Below are positions 1-11,600 of a stretch of 64,000 nucleotides of DNA, one piece after another (positions within the stretch are counted from its first letter, which is position 1; each line of letters opens with the position of its first letter). The notes beneath the pieces are model-generated. The model was given only the letters and a program-made list of their open reading frames with translations, ran no database searches and had not been told where the DNA came from. Made by a program: the position numbers and the translations under genes. Source of the DNA: Cystobasidium ongulense (Eukaryota; Basidiomycota; Cystobasidiomycetes; Cystobasidiales; Cystobasidiaceae); the NCBI GenBank assembly GCA_022835595.1, contig BQUP01000003.1, positions 2,340,401-2,404,400 on the forward strand, read 5' to 3'.

Positions 1-1182
1 ATGACTCACATCAACGACCTGCCCATGGAGATCCTGCGCAAGATTCTCGCCAACTTAGACATTCCGGACGGAGCAATGGGAATCGATGATGGGGCGCCGT
101 ATGCACTCGATGGACCTCAGGTACCCAACCGCCCGGCACTACAGCAGTCAAGCCTCGAATCAGCTACTCTGGTATGCCATAGCTGGAGCAAAATCGCACA
201 GTGCATTCTGTTCAGAATTCTCGAAGTCTGCTATTCGGCAAAGCCCTTACTTGCAGTCCTGCAACGACGTGGTGACCTTGCGGCGTCAGTTCAGATACTC
301 GGCGTTCGACCGCTCACATCTTCAGCTCAGGATCTCGCGCCCATTCCTGCTGTGCTTCGACTTCTTCCGAATCTCCAAGCATACGCCCATTGCCCATGGA
401 GAGACGCACTTCAAGCTGAACACGAGTATTTCCCGACCAACACTTATAACAGTAGACTCCAATACTTTGGTGTAAGCCGTCTTGGAAGCGCAAATCATGT
501 CTTGGAGATGGCGCCCTCCACAACTGCGGAACGGCCGTGCTTCGACCTCCCTCACAATTTGAGGCGACTCGACATCCGCCACGTTCGATTAGGCCCATCC
601 AAGATTCCGTGCCTCAAGAGGCTCACCACGCTGTGTATCGATAGTCACTCTTTCGGGGCGATGTCGCGTCGTGTATTCGAGGATTGTCCAGGCCTCAAGT
701 CTCTCTATCTTCCAGATACTCCGAGCTTCATGGCCGGCGCAAGTTTTTCAGGCATTGAATACCTGTGTCTCCGCGCCCGCTCCTCTCAGCTCCTACGGAA
801 GACCTTTCCCAATATCAAACACCTTGATTTAATCGACTGGACTGGCGAGGGATCAGGCGAAGAACTTGCGAAAGAACTCCCTCTGCAGCTGAAAGGCTTG
901 ACTTGGACTTGTATGGATGTCAGCGGGCTTCCCAATGCTTACATGCTCTTACGTCAAATATGCACGCCCTCCTTCTTGCCAGCCTTGGAGACCATTCCAG
1001 AGATCTACTGCAGCGCCCTGCAAACTCCAAATGTCCCGAATCCGCTCGACGGCGCTGTTCTCGAATTGATCACACAAGCTACGAAAGCCTTCGCCAAACG
1101 AAAGGTTTCAGCGAGAAAAGCGCCTCGTCGTGCTTCACCTCTTCACCGCTTTTACGACGTCAAGATGTTTCCTATTTCGTAA
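1..1182 (+). CDS. F-box protein with degenerate leucine-rich repeats
   Basis: This is a single-exon reading frame of 393 residues. The N-terminus (MTHINDLPMEILRKILANL) is a clear F-box start, continued by the conserved LVCHSW segment near residue 57. The rest has widely spaced leucine motifs, such as LRRLDIRHVRL near residue 187 and IKHLDLIDWTG near 272, which look like irregular leucine-rich repeats. F-box proteins of this type bind Skp1 through the F-box and choose substrates for SCF ubiquitin ligases with the C-terminal region; the substrate is unknown. The ATG is the first base of the window, so promoter and any upstream exon are not visible, although an F-box directly after the start suggests the N-terminus is complete. 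It shares the fold with the five F-box genes at 46.8-56 kb but does not look like a recent copy of them. Confidence 0.8.
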   Translation: MTHINDLPMEILRKILANLDIPDGAMGIDDGAPYALDGPQVPNRPALQQSSLESATLVCHSWSKIAQCILFRILEVCYSAKPLLAVLQRRGDLAASVQILGVRPLTSSAQDLAPIPAVLRLLPNLQAYAHCPWRDALQAEHEYFPTNTYNSRLQYFGVSRLGSANHVLEMAPSTTAERPCFDLPHNLRRLDIRHVRLGPSKIPCLKRLTTLCIDSHSFGAMSRRVFEDCPGLKSLYLPDTPSFMAGASFSGIEYLCLRARSSQLLRKTFPNIKHLDLIDWTGEGSGEELAKELPLQLKGLTWTCMDVSGLPNAYMLLRQICTPSFLPALETIPEIYCSALQTPNVPNPLDGAVLELITQATKAFAKRKVSARKAPRRASPLHRFYDVKMFPIS

Positions 1183-1694
1183 AGCACGCTTCTTTTCTCG
1201 AACCCGGGTGTAGGCTCTCCTTCGCTGCTCTTATTTGACGACCACATTGGGCGGAATAGGTATGTGTGGGGCTTTCAAGTTCCTTGGACTCGCTGCTAAT
1301 TGTACTCAGTTGTCCTCTTTTTCTTTTCCCTAAAGCAGAAAGTGGGTGGTAATTCAGTTTTTGTACAGGCAGCACGCAATTCAGACGGTGCGCGGTTAGG
1401 AAAAAAAGATGGCCTCGACGTCGTTTCCTCTCTTTAGCAATACGGTTTGCATTCTCAAGCTGGAAACGGAATGTGTGTGTTGATCCTTGGCATGTTCTCT
1501 TTGCGGGTTGCTATTGGAATGTCTCGTCCGCTTGTGTGGAAAGTACAACATTGTGGTCGAATGGAATGCAATCAAGTCGTGCTTTTGCTGCATCTTGCCT
1601 ATCATAATCTTGCTCGATCAAGGTTAAGCCGTGAGAAGAGTGCCGCATTCCTGCTTCTTTCAGGCCATGTTACACTGAAAGTCGATGCCGCACG
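1183..1694. other. Intergenic, no supported gene
   Basis: This holds the 3' flank of the F-box gene and the upstream region of MED31. Only short open frames without recognisable domains are present, and I see no RNA gene or repeat. Confidence 0.5.
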
Positions 1695-2238
1695 ATGAAT
1701 ACTATGGTATCTGACTCGTACAAGACCTCAAACAGACAGCGCTTTGAGACAGATCTCGAGGTATGCGTGGTGTTCTTGCCGTGATGATACTGCTCGATCA
1801 ACCTATGCTGAAGCTGGGTATCCCTAGTTCATCCAATGCCTCGCCAATCCATTCTATCTGCAGAGTATGCTGCCATTGATTGAAGTCTTGATGGCTTAAA
1901 TGCTGACTTGAAGTTGTGCCACTCCCTCAGCGCTCGCTCAGCAATCAATACTGTCCTCCGAGCCCTTCCTGAACTATCTCAAATACCTATCCTACTTCCA
2001 CGAGCCGAAATACGCCAAGTTCATACACTACCCACAAGCACTGCACCATCTTCAACTCGTAAGAGAAAGTGAATCATTTCGAGAGGCAATAAAGACCGAT
2101 GAAGTCGTCGCTGAACTGGCTCGCACGCAAGTAGAGCATTGGAGAACGTGGAGAGAAGCTGGAGAGGGTCGAGGAGCAGCAGTTGCTAGTGCAGCCGTAG
2201 CACCTGAAGATACTGCCACGACCACTACCGCATCTTGA
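1695..2238 (+). CDS. MED31: Mediator complex subunit 31 (Soh1)
   Basis: I join three exons, 1695..1760, 1828..1864 and 1931..2238, giving 136 residues. Exon 2 encodes the family hallmark FIQCLANPFYLQ. Exon 3 continues with LAQQ, FLNYLKYLSYFHEPKYAKF and the YPQALHHLQL segment, which is the conserved Med31 core. Med31 is a small helical subunit of the Mediator middle module and contacts Med7; Mediator links gene-specific activators to RNA polymerase II in the nucleus. The C-terminal tail after about residue 105 is Ala/Thr-rich and not conserved. Both introns are about 65 nt with GT..AG ends, and phases agree. The single-exon frames in this stretch do not cover the protein, so the gene is easily missed without splicing. 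Confidence 0.93.
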
Positions 2239-3281
2239 GTCTCAGCACACCAGCAAGCCCCGGCTCCGAATTGGATGCAAGGTTGCCGACCAAAGCACAT
2301 TCAATGTTCAATGCGTTGGAATGCATTGGAAGACCGATTGTTCCGCAAATGGAGCGTGTCCTTCTCGAGCCTGCGACAGTCAATAGTTCGCGCTGCTTGA
2401 CATCCGCGCACCTTCGCCCGCCGCCAACAAAGCTCAGCAGTGGCCAGCTGTGCCAGACCTCCAATGCTGGTCCAGCGACAGCGACAGAAACAGCATCAGA
2501 AAGCATTGTTTCAAGCAACCTGCGATTGAGCAAAGCAGAAGCAGACAATCGGTCTCTTGATACGTAACAGGGTGCTAGACACGCACTACAGATAATAAGG
2601 TCGCGGGAATGCATACCGACTGGTCAAGGTGCCTCGACGGGCTGTTCGGCTCGGACGCAGAAACTTGTATCATGTTGATTGCGGGATGGCTATGTAACTA
2701 GAGTCAGCGAAATTCGCTTTCGTGCTGCCTGCTTTGCCATTTCACGTGTCTTTGGAAGATTTGATGACGCAGAAGAGGTACGTGAAGCTCTGAAGAAGAC
2801 GTCCGCCATTGTATTAACTCCCTCTTTATCGGTTGCTCGGCTTAGTTGAAGTAGTATTAAATGCTGGGAATGGGTTGGCGTATCAAGGTCGTTAGTTGCA
2901 GGTTCTCGGCAAAGAAGCAAGCTGCCATGATTGTTGTAGATTGCATATATTGATGACTGACTCCCTATATCGTAATTGTAAACAGTAAAATTAAAAGACT
3001 TCTTTCCATTGACAGACGTGTGTCAGTGCATATGAACAAGCCAGCTCTGATACATGGCAGCGAAAAGCGTGATGTCAGTCTAGGGATTCCTAGATTGGCC
3101 ATGCACACACTCGTGTTATTGTATTACTGCTTCACATATGCAGGTGCTTCTGTTGACTATACTTTGTTGACGATTATACAACGCAGAACATACTATACTA
3201 CTACGCCCACCACGACAAACGGATGTCTTAGAGTCCTTACCAAGCTATGCATTCCCATTTTTCAGTTCCTTTCCGTTTCAA
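2239..3281. other. Intergenic between convergent MED31 and AFG1
   Basis: About 1 kb between two convergent genes. It holds several open frames under 130 codons on both strands, none with recognisable motifs. I see nothing I can support as a gene. Confidence 0.45.
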
Positions 3282-5321
3282 TCAAGCACCTTTTGTCCTC
3301 TCAGCCCAATGTCTGGTACCCATCTCAGACAATCTCGACACGGCTCTAGCAAAAGCGAATATTTCTTCATCTCCAGTAAAAATACTCGAAGAACCAATAA
3401 TACCAGCATCTAAACCTAAATCATCCATCATTGCTCTTTGATGTGCTGTATAACCTTCTTCTTCCTCGCTCTTTTTACTCGCTCCCGACGAAGCTGAGGT
3501 ATCACTGAATATTTGCGTTATTGGCTCTTGTGATAATGTCAGTAATTTCGTCTTGCTGTCGTATGCTGCGTCTATGAAAGTGATGAACCGGCGGGCCTGT
3601 CACAATAAGGGGAATAGTATGGTGTCAGTGGGACAGCGCAACAGGGATAAATGTTGTAACGCACCTTGTCTTTCTCACTGAGCGACAAATTGGGTATGTC
3701 GCTAATGAAAACAGTATCGAAATTCTTTGTAATCTCTAGATAATCCGCAGCGCTAAGTGGATCTCCACATAGCTCTTCAAAGGTGAACATAGCAACACTA
3801 CCAGTACCTGCACTCGTCTTCACACCATTACTACCATCTTGCTTCAATCCTGTACTTCTAGGAACAATTAATTCTCTACCCCAAACTTCAAGTATACTAT
3901 TTTGAACAATAGATTGACCATCAGTAAAACCTTCAAAAACTTTAATGAATTCAAATCTATTTTCAGAAGATATTGGATGATAATAAACCTTTGATAAAGC
4001 TCTTGGTATTTTTCTATAATCTATTTCAGAATCTAAATCTTTAATTTTGAAATGTGATTCTATTAATTTTATACATGGTACGAAAGATGCTCTTTGAATT
4101 CCATTCTTGTAGAGATCTTTAGGAGCGCGACTGTGACACGATTTTTGAGTAGAGCAGCAAGGATTTATCAGGTAGGTCAGCTTAAGAGGACTAGTTGATC
4201 TGGCTAACTTGAATGAGAAATTAACTTACTTTGAAGTAATGACGATCACGAAACCGTACCCAATCATACTCTCCATCAGCCTTCTCAAGATCATAGCATC
4301 GGCGATATCGGTGACTTGGAATTCATCAAAGCATAACACGCGACCATCTTTGGCTAATTCTCTTGCAACAGGAACAATAGCGTCCCCTTTTTGCTGTATA
4401 CCGGTACTTTCAGCATCTGCTGCCATTCTGTGAAGTCGCTTGTGTACGTCTATCATGAATGCATGGAAATGGACTCTTCGCTTGCCTACTGACGCAGGAA
4501 GTGCTTCATATAACTGCGGTAAATGGGAGGAAGAGAAGATTGTCCTCAGCTTTTTAACTCGAGGACAGTCACAAATGACCAAAGTCGTAAAGAGCAAATG
4601 GAGAGAGACACACCAAATCCATCAGCATACTCTTCCCGCATCCGACATCACCGAACAGATAAAGCGACTTTGGGACGTCTTCGGGAATAGCAGGCATTGG
4701 GGGTGACGCTGAGCTCGACCTTCCGAACAAGCGAGCGAAAAAGCCAGGCGAGGAGGACGTTGATGAGGAGGATTGATCAGGTGCAACATCTTCTAATGGT
4801 TCAGGGACAGGTGGAGGTTTGTAATTGACTATCCCATCGTAAGCCGCTTGCAAATCTTCTAGGATGATCAATTGTCGGGGATCTTCTTTGAGCAGGCCTT
4901 GATTCACTTTTTGGTGATATAGAGCTTTCGGACCTGGTGGGAAGGAAGATGGTGATGGAGAAGAGGAGGAGGAGGAGGGTGAGGAGTCTTCTCTGAATGA
5001 CGTGGAAGTCGAGAATTGGCAAGCTTGCGAGATAGTGGTGGTGGTACCCGAACTTGTTATCCGGCTTGACCCAGTTCTTTGCAGTGCATGGAACAGGCGG
5101 CTTTGCTGACGGTGGGAGCTTCGTATCCGGGAGTGCTGGTGAGTTTGGGACAGTCTCCATGATGGTATGCGCGCTGCTGGATGCGTCGAGTAAGCTCTTC
5201 GGGGTGAAGCTTGTTGGGATGCCGCTTTCCACTCGGCAGAAGCAGCAGCAGCAATGCAGCTTTCACGGCGTGGACTAGCTGGGACGCGAGCGAGCACCGT
5301 CGCAGCTGGATGGCGGGCCAT
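3282..5321 (-). CDS. AFG1: AFG1-family mitochondrial AAA-type ATPase
   Basis: Four exons in gene order, 4614..5321, 4230..4549, 3665..4130 and 3282..3596, encode 602 residues. The N-terminus is Arg/Ser/Ala-rich without acidic residues, as expected for a mitochondrial presequence. The Walker A motif GDVGCGKS is at residues 224-231, followed by RVHFHAFM and the Walker B-like CFDEFQVTDIADAM near 309-322. Exon 3 opens with SNRAPKDLYKNGIQR, and the C-terminus has FTGDEEIFAFARAVSRL, both family signatures. Afg1/LACE1 is a matrix-facing inner-membrane ATPase linked to turnover of cytochrome oxidase subunits. I chose the start at 5321 because the presequence begins well there; in-frame ATGs at 5427 and 5513 would lengthen the N-terminus. 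It is divergent from the bestrophin-like gene. The 5' half is GC-rich and the 3' half AT-rich. Confidence 0.93.
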
Positions 5322-5460
5322 TGGGCTGGCCTGGGCTGGGCTGGGCTGACTGCGAGGTCGAGATACGAGTTGAAAGGCAGAGGCGTGCTTGAAGGGAGCG
5401 AGGAAACCGCCAAAGCTGCACGCCGGCATGCACGAGGCTGATCGAGGACATGATGCTGAA

Positions 5461-5498
5461 TGGATGGATGGTGGATGGATGGTGGGTGGATGGATGGA
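5461..5498. repeat. GGAT/GGTG-rich microsatellite in a divergent promoter
   Basis: A 38-bp tract of tandem TGGA/TGGTGGA units lies between the divergent AFG1 and bestrophin-like genes. Read on the AFG1 strand it is a CCATCCATCCACC tract. A near-identical stretch lies directly upstream of the start codon at 12742, and a CCATCCATCC block lies upstream of ARB1. Confidence 0.7.
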
Positions 5499-5615
5499 CA
5501 AAGGTGGACGCATGCAGTGGTGTGGTGCGGATGCTGCTCTGCTGGCTATCCTCCATCCACCTCCACCTCATCCCACCACCACCGCGTACACCAGCTCAGA
5601 AGCGAGACCACGGCC

Positions 5616-7767
5616 ATGACCACCCTCGTCAACGGCCTCTCGCAGCCATTCGCCGCACTCCAGGCATTGCTGCAGGCTGAAGAGGCAGGTGAGCCGCACT
5701 CTACTCGCATTGTCGTGCGATAGATGGTGACACCCACACTGCACTCAGAGGAGAGTCGCGCCAAACTCTCCCAGGTCTCGTGGTACGCTGATATATTCCG
5801 CATCACCTCGTCCACCATCCCGTGAGTGGGGCCAGTCAGTCGAGTCATCCTACACCGGCCAGCACCTGACATCGTACACACTCTCCCTCCATGCTGCAGA
5901 CGCATCTGGAAACCCGTCCTCGGCATCACCCTCTGGGCCACTGCCATAGCAGTCCTCGACATTGTGCACGTGCAACTTCCGTTATACCCTAGCCGCCACA
6001 CGACGAATATCACAGATAATACGCGCCGTGTGGTGTGTGATGGGCAGACAGAGTACATAGGCTGACCTCTGATTTTGCATCTCTTTATTCTCTGTTGTGT
6101 CATTCAGCTACGGCGTTCAGGGCGTCTACCTCACGAACAATGTAGTCCCCCTACTGAGCGTCGTAGTGGGTCTGCTGTTAGTATTCCGAAATGGAAGTGC
6201 TTTCGCACGCTGGCTAGAAGGGCGACAGCTGTTCTCAAGTATGGCGACTGGAGTACGTAACCTAGCAAGAGTATCATGGGTAAAAATAGGTTCTGCTTCT
6301 TATGATCCTGATAGAGTAAATAAAGAAGGTCAAAAAGTACCTTGGCAGTGTGAAAATTATACTTCTAAAGAAAAAGAAGAAAAAGTTGGAGCGTTAAGAG
6401 CTATGGTTGCTATGGTAGTAGCTGCAAAACATCACGTTAGGGAGGAATATGATAATGAGACCTATGAGGAGTGAGTCGGTTTCTCTATTTCCCTTATTAC
6501 GTGGGAAGCTCACTCAATGGCCTCTTCGTTACCATGCCATCCTCAGTCTCTGCGCTCTACTTCCAATGAGCTTCCTAAGATCCTTCAAGCGAAAATCATA
6601 TAGTTATGGAGGATTGGAGTGAGTCGCAAAATTCAACACCTTTGTGATGCCTGAAGGTACATAAACTAATGATTAATACATACAGCACTGCAAATGCAGA
6701 AACAATGCGTCGACGACGAACCCATCTAAAGAATAAAGCGAGTGCAGCATCAATTCAAAGTATGATAAGTGTTGCGAATACCACTTTTACTTCTCTCGGT
6801 TCACCAGGTGGTGTAGAAGCAGCTACGGATTCAGCTCCTTTATTAGCTCAAGCTTCTCATGCTTATCATGATGCTGTTGCCGAATATAAGCTGTTCGGAA
6901 GGCCTAGTCTGCCTTTACCCCTGGTCATTGCGCATCGTCTTCAATTATACCTGTCAAGTGAGTACTGCGATATTCTCAGTATGAGAACCGACAAGGCTTA
7001 CTGAAGTCAATACCACCCCCTGTCTGTCTTGCTAGAATGCAAATCGCAAGGACTGATGGAATCTATGGGAGTTGCAGGGTAATATCACTTCTCTTCAGCT
7101 CAGTAAGAGACTTATAAACAGAAACTGACCTTTTTTCTATCTCGGTTGGAATAATGTTGCAGCGCCAACGCAATGACAGAGCATGTCTCGGATCTAGTCA
7201 AAGATTTTACCGCCATGGAAAGACTCTTGACATTACCCCTACCTACTATTTATGGTGTACATCTCAAGCAGACTGTCACGTTATATCTCTTCATTCTGCC
7301 GTTGACTTTGGTAGAAAGTGAGTCCTCCCCTATCTCCCGCTCGTGTCATGTATATTGATGGGCCCCCATGGGTATCGATGCTTGAATCTTCCTCTTTATA
7401 GCTATGAGCTGGAAAATGATACCAGGTAAGTCGTTAGTAATTAGTCATTAGGATAACACAGAACGGCCTGGTCAAGATAAAGAGCTTAGCTTATGCAATC
7501 TATTCAACAGCCGTCACTTTGATTGCGTTCACTCTTATCGGCATCGAGGGTATCGCGAGCGAAATAGAGGCGCCTTTCGGGTAAGTTTCTGTCTTATACT
7601 TTTTGCATATCATTTACATCAATGACCCGACTGATGAGACGTTTGATGTCATCAGCTACGATGCCTCAGATTTGCCACTCGATTATATATGCGCTGAATT
7701 GCGTTGCGAAGTTGAGCAGATGATATCGCGCTTGAAAGAGACACCGACGGATAGCTTCATGTTCTAG
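5616..7767 (+). CDS. Bestrophin-like (UPF0187) anion channel
   Basis: Eleven exons encode 469 residues: 5616..5688, 5749..5821, 5900..6052, 6108..6470, 6547..6618, 6686..6957, 7036..7078, 7163..7317, 7402..7425, 7511..7580 and 7656..7767. All phases agree. Diagnostic motifs are VVPLLSVVVGLLLVFRN in exon 4, followed by a conserved RWLEGR, and GIEGIASEIEAPFG in exon 10, which matches the conserved glutamate-rich loop ending in PFG. Bestrophins are multi-pass membrane proteins forming pentameric anion channels; the fungal branch is poorly characterised, so substrate and membrane are unknown. Exon 9 is only 24 nt. Exon 4 changes sharply from GC-rich to AT-rich. The exon 3 donor (GTACAT at 6053) is the least certain join; a CTGAC branch site follows it closely. 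Confidence 0.88.
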
Positions 7768-8638
7768 CTGTTCTACTCGGCTTACACGAGCATTATTGGA
7801 ATGCCCCTCACGTACGATGAAGGTGCATGCGCGCGAGCGCAACATATCTCGACAAAAAGCGTTAGCATCCTCGAATTAAACGACATAGTTAAACGACCTA
7901 CGAGATGTGGACCTCTTTTTGTATTGGAAATTTCTCCAATTTCATCCAATTTTAGTAAAAGTAGCGAAGTTCCATAGCACACGTTGTCAATAAATGTCTG
8001 ATGATTGACCGCCATATACTTCGTATTGTTATTCAGCTTTTCCTTCGCAATAGCAAATTCGCCTCAGAATCAGTCACTTCTTGCAAAGCGGAAAGAAGGT
8101 AGAATTCAGTATTTTGGAAACAAAAGAGTTTCTGCATTTTCTCTCTTCAATCGGCTTCACTGGCTGCGCAGGAATGAAGACAGTCATTCTACTAATGTAA
8201 CATCTCGATGAGCAATTCGGAAAGACAGAAAGAAAGGCTAGGTCGTGGTAATGATAGAACAGATATACGCCGAGGGAAGATGTGATACTTCTCCCAAGGT
8301 AAAGAAGAGTCATTTCTTCAGTCCTTGTAACGGCAGGGAGAGCACTTTGGTGACGGAACTATATGCGTGTTTTTTTTGTTCTTCGTTTGACGTAAGGAAT
8401 CCAGGAAAGAAAAAAATAGAAAGGCTGGGTCTTATTGTTCTAGGAACAGACGTTTTTGGTGCGGTGTTTGATTCTGACGTGTCTTCTATGTCAACCAGTT
8501 GGTAAGGCGTAAACGAATCGGAAGGGGTTTTATGCTATCTCAAACAAGCCATAGTACTTTTGAGTGGTGAAGTCTTGCAGGCGTAAACGATGAACGATGT
8601 ATGCTATTAGAAGGAAGAGTAAATAGCCATATAGTGCT
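7768..8638. other. Intergenic between convergent genes
   Basis: About 870 bp between the ends of the bestrophin-like gene and the Mim1-domain gene. It is AT-rich, with open frames of at most 86 codons that lack recognisable motifs. I see no gene. Confidence 0.5.
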
Positions 8639-11600
8639 TTATAGTTTTGCTGGTGCTTGAACGATCTCTTCTGCGACGGTCTCGATAGCCGTCTTAGCAG
8701 CGGCATGACCTGGTACGTCTTGTGCACCACCTCGCTGATTACCAGCCCCTCGGATGCCTAGACCGGATTGTGAAAAAGATTGATTGGAACTGGTACTACT
8801 GCTCCTATTGCGACCGAATCCGAAGAGGGGTCCGAGCCAGTCTCTTGCGAAGATCTCGCCAAAGCCTACAAAAGAGAAAAGAACAATCATTTAGCCTGCG
8901 TCTCGGATAATACGAAACTGATCTTTTTTCAAGAAGCTAACTCACCAAGCATCACGCCATTTACGAAAGGTAAGAACAGGTTGATTCCCAAACTCGCAAA
9001 GATAGAAACTATAAACTGTTTTCGAGGTAATATAGAACCGGAGAAAATGCTCATAGTAAGAGAAGGAGCTTCACCAGAATCATCGACTCTTCTTTCTTTC
9101 TTGTCAGGATCTTCATCGTCTTCTTCGATATCTCCTTTACCTCTTTTCCTCTTTGAACTGTTCAATTCTGAAAATCTACCTGATAAATCGAATTTGAAAG
9201 TATCGGACTCTGTGGATTCGCCTGGTGTTGAAGCGTTGACTGTACCACTGGATGTGCCAGCTAGCATATCTTCGCTTTCAAGTATCGGAGTAGAAGGTTC
9301 GGATCGGAGCTCTCGTACAAGACGTATAGCAGCGTCTTTCTCAGCTTCGCTAGGTTGTCGAATAGGCTCAGGTCTGTGTGCCTGCCATTTCTTGGAAAGA
9401 GGTTTAGGAGAGGAGAGTTGGCTCGGTCGGATAGGTGAGCCGCTGTCTGGAGATATTGGAGTAGAGGGTGAAATGACGACTGGTGGAGTCGATAATGGGA
9501 TTGACAATGCCGGAACATCGGGCTTAGCAGCACTCGCTGACGGTGCTAGGTCTTCTGCTCGGGATGCTGGAGAGGGCGCACTGGACCGGATGAATGGCGC
9601 AGCTGATGAATTCGTCGAAGCGAGTGAGTCGAGTGTAGCAGATCGAGCACCTCTTGTTGCATCTTCCGTCTCACATTGGTCTTCTGACCTTGAGATGATC
9701 TGCAGAGGAGAGCGTGGACCAAGACCAGCTGCCGTATCATTGGCTTCAAATGCAACATCACAGATATCTTCAGATGTCGAGATAATTTCCAACGTCTTTT
9801 GTTCAGGTAAAGGCATAACTGCGCATTGATCTTCGGCTTGTGAGATGATTTCAAATTGAGGGACAATCGATGCAGCGAAAGACGTCTGCGCAATGGCTTC
9901 AATTTCAGCTTGGAGAACAGGCATGCCAGATTCTCCTTCCGTAGAAGTCGCAAGTTGATGTTCTACCTCACTTGGCGAGATAGAATATTGTGATGATTCA
10001 GGAGCAACTGAGTCAGAAGCACTTGTACTCGAAGAATCTTTGGCATGTCTTGCATGTTCAAGTTCGTCAATCACTTTCAAATCGGGTAGATCGAGCTCGT
10101 CGATATTTGCTGTAGCTTCTTGTGATGTATGTGCTTCGACTCCAGATGAGCTATGCGATGTTTCTTCATCGTTCGGAATATCCAGTTCGTCTAGATTGTC
10201 CTTCGTTGCTTGCTCAGGGTCTTCACCCTCTTGAGATTCAGCCTCATGCGAAGTAGTGAAAGTTTCAGTGACCGTTTCAGCGACAGACTGGACAGTCTCC
10301 TCGACTGCCGTAACAGCATCTTGTGCAGACTCTTTGACTGAATCCGCCATAGATTGAGCTTTATCAAGGACATCTTCTACTGTCACAGGTGGAAGTAAAG
10401 AGAACGTCGAATGTGGAGGTGATTGACTTTCTTTTTCTGCGGTAGCTTCATCTGACTTCTGAGCAGGTTCAGGTGCACCTGAGTTGCTACTTTCGTCTGC
10501 TTTTTCTTCCTGCTCCTCTGCGGGTATTTCATCGGATGTGACGTTTGAAATGGTCTCTTTGACTGTTTCAACGGTCTCACTGACTTGCTGCTGAACTTGC
10601 TCGACTACTGTGCTGCCTTCCTGCACTTGCTCTGGTTCTTTCGTCTCCTCAGCAGGCTCATTTGAAGTGATGTTGGAGATGGTTGCTTTGACTGTCTCTA
10701 TAGTCTCGGCAACTTTGTCTTGCACTTGCTCGACTACTGTACCCACTTCTTCCTGCACTTCCTGTTCTGCTGAAGGAGACCCTGTCTGCTCAGGCAATTC
10801 CTCAGGAGTAGGTTTGGGAGTTTCTTCTCGAGACTTATCAACAGCAGAACGGAAACCATTAGGAGCTTTCTCTTCTGCACCTTCTTGATACTGAGGTGGT
10901 ACAAAGACCGGCGCATCGACATGAAGAAGTGGGGATTTCGGTTTGAATTCTTGAGCGTCTGCGCTGAAATGTCTAGGTTGAAAACTAGCAACATCAGGGT
11001 GAAAATGGAATGATCCATTATGATTCGCCGTCGCTGATGTCAAAGAAGGTCTCGCTTGATCTCCTTCATTCGAGAGATGCTCTTGCGACTGCTGATAAGA
11101 AGGATCGAAAGATTCTTGTGGCTGTTGGTCCTGCTGCTGGAACTGAGCATATTGCTGCTGTTGTTCATCATAATATTGAGCATCGAAGTAAGGGAATTGT
11201 CCTGCTTGTTGATTATCGAAGTTTCCATATGAAGGAGCACCATTTTGACCGTTCATCTGCTGATGAGGGAAACCAGGATGACCAGCTTGATTCCTTTCCT
11301 TCTTACTCTTCTTAGATTCTTTCTTACCAGAAGTACTCTTTCCCAAGTTTGTAGAAGAAGAAGCATGTACGCCAACAACGTCCTGAGGCGGCATTGGTGG
11401 ATTATAATACTCTTGTAATGCTTCCACTGACATTCCAGCGCCTGCATCGTTTGATACATTTGGCATTCCTTCAATATTGAATCCATTCGCAGCTAGGAAA
11501 GCGATTTGAACTGGTGTTAATCCAGGCTGAGGTGATTGCTGTATGGGAGCTCCTGATGGATCTAGCGGACCTTCAAAATAAGGTCGTTGAGCATCATCTG

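Noticed and set aside
2225-2614. A 129-codon minus-strand frame downstream of MED31.
   Set aside because: It overlaps the MED31 3' end, lacks any motif and shows no coding-like composition.
8780-9829. A 349-codon plus-strand open frame inside the Mim1-domain gene.
   Set aside because: It is antisense to well-supported coding sequence, is Ser-rich by mirror of the other strand and has no recognisable domain. I regard it as a shadow frame.
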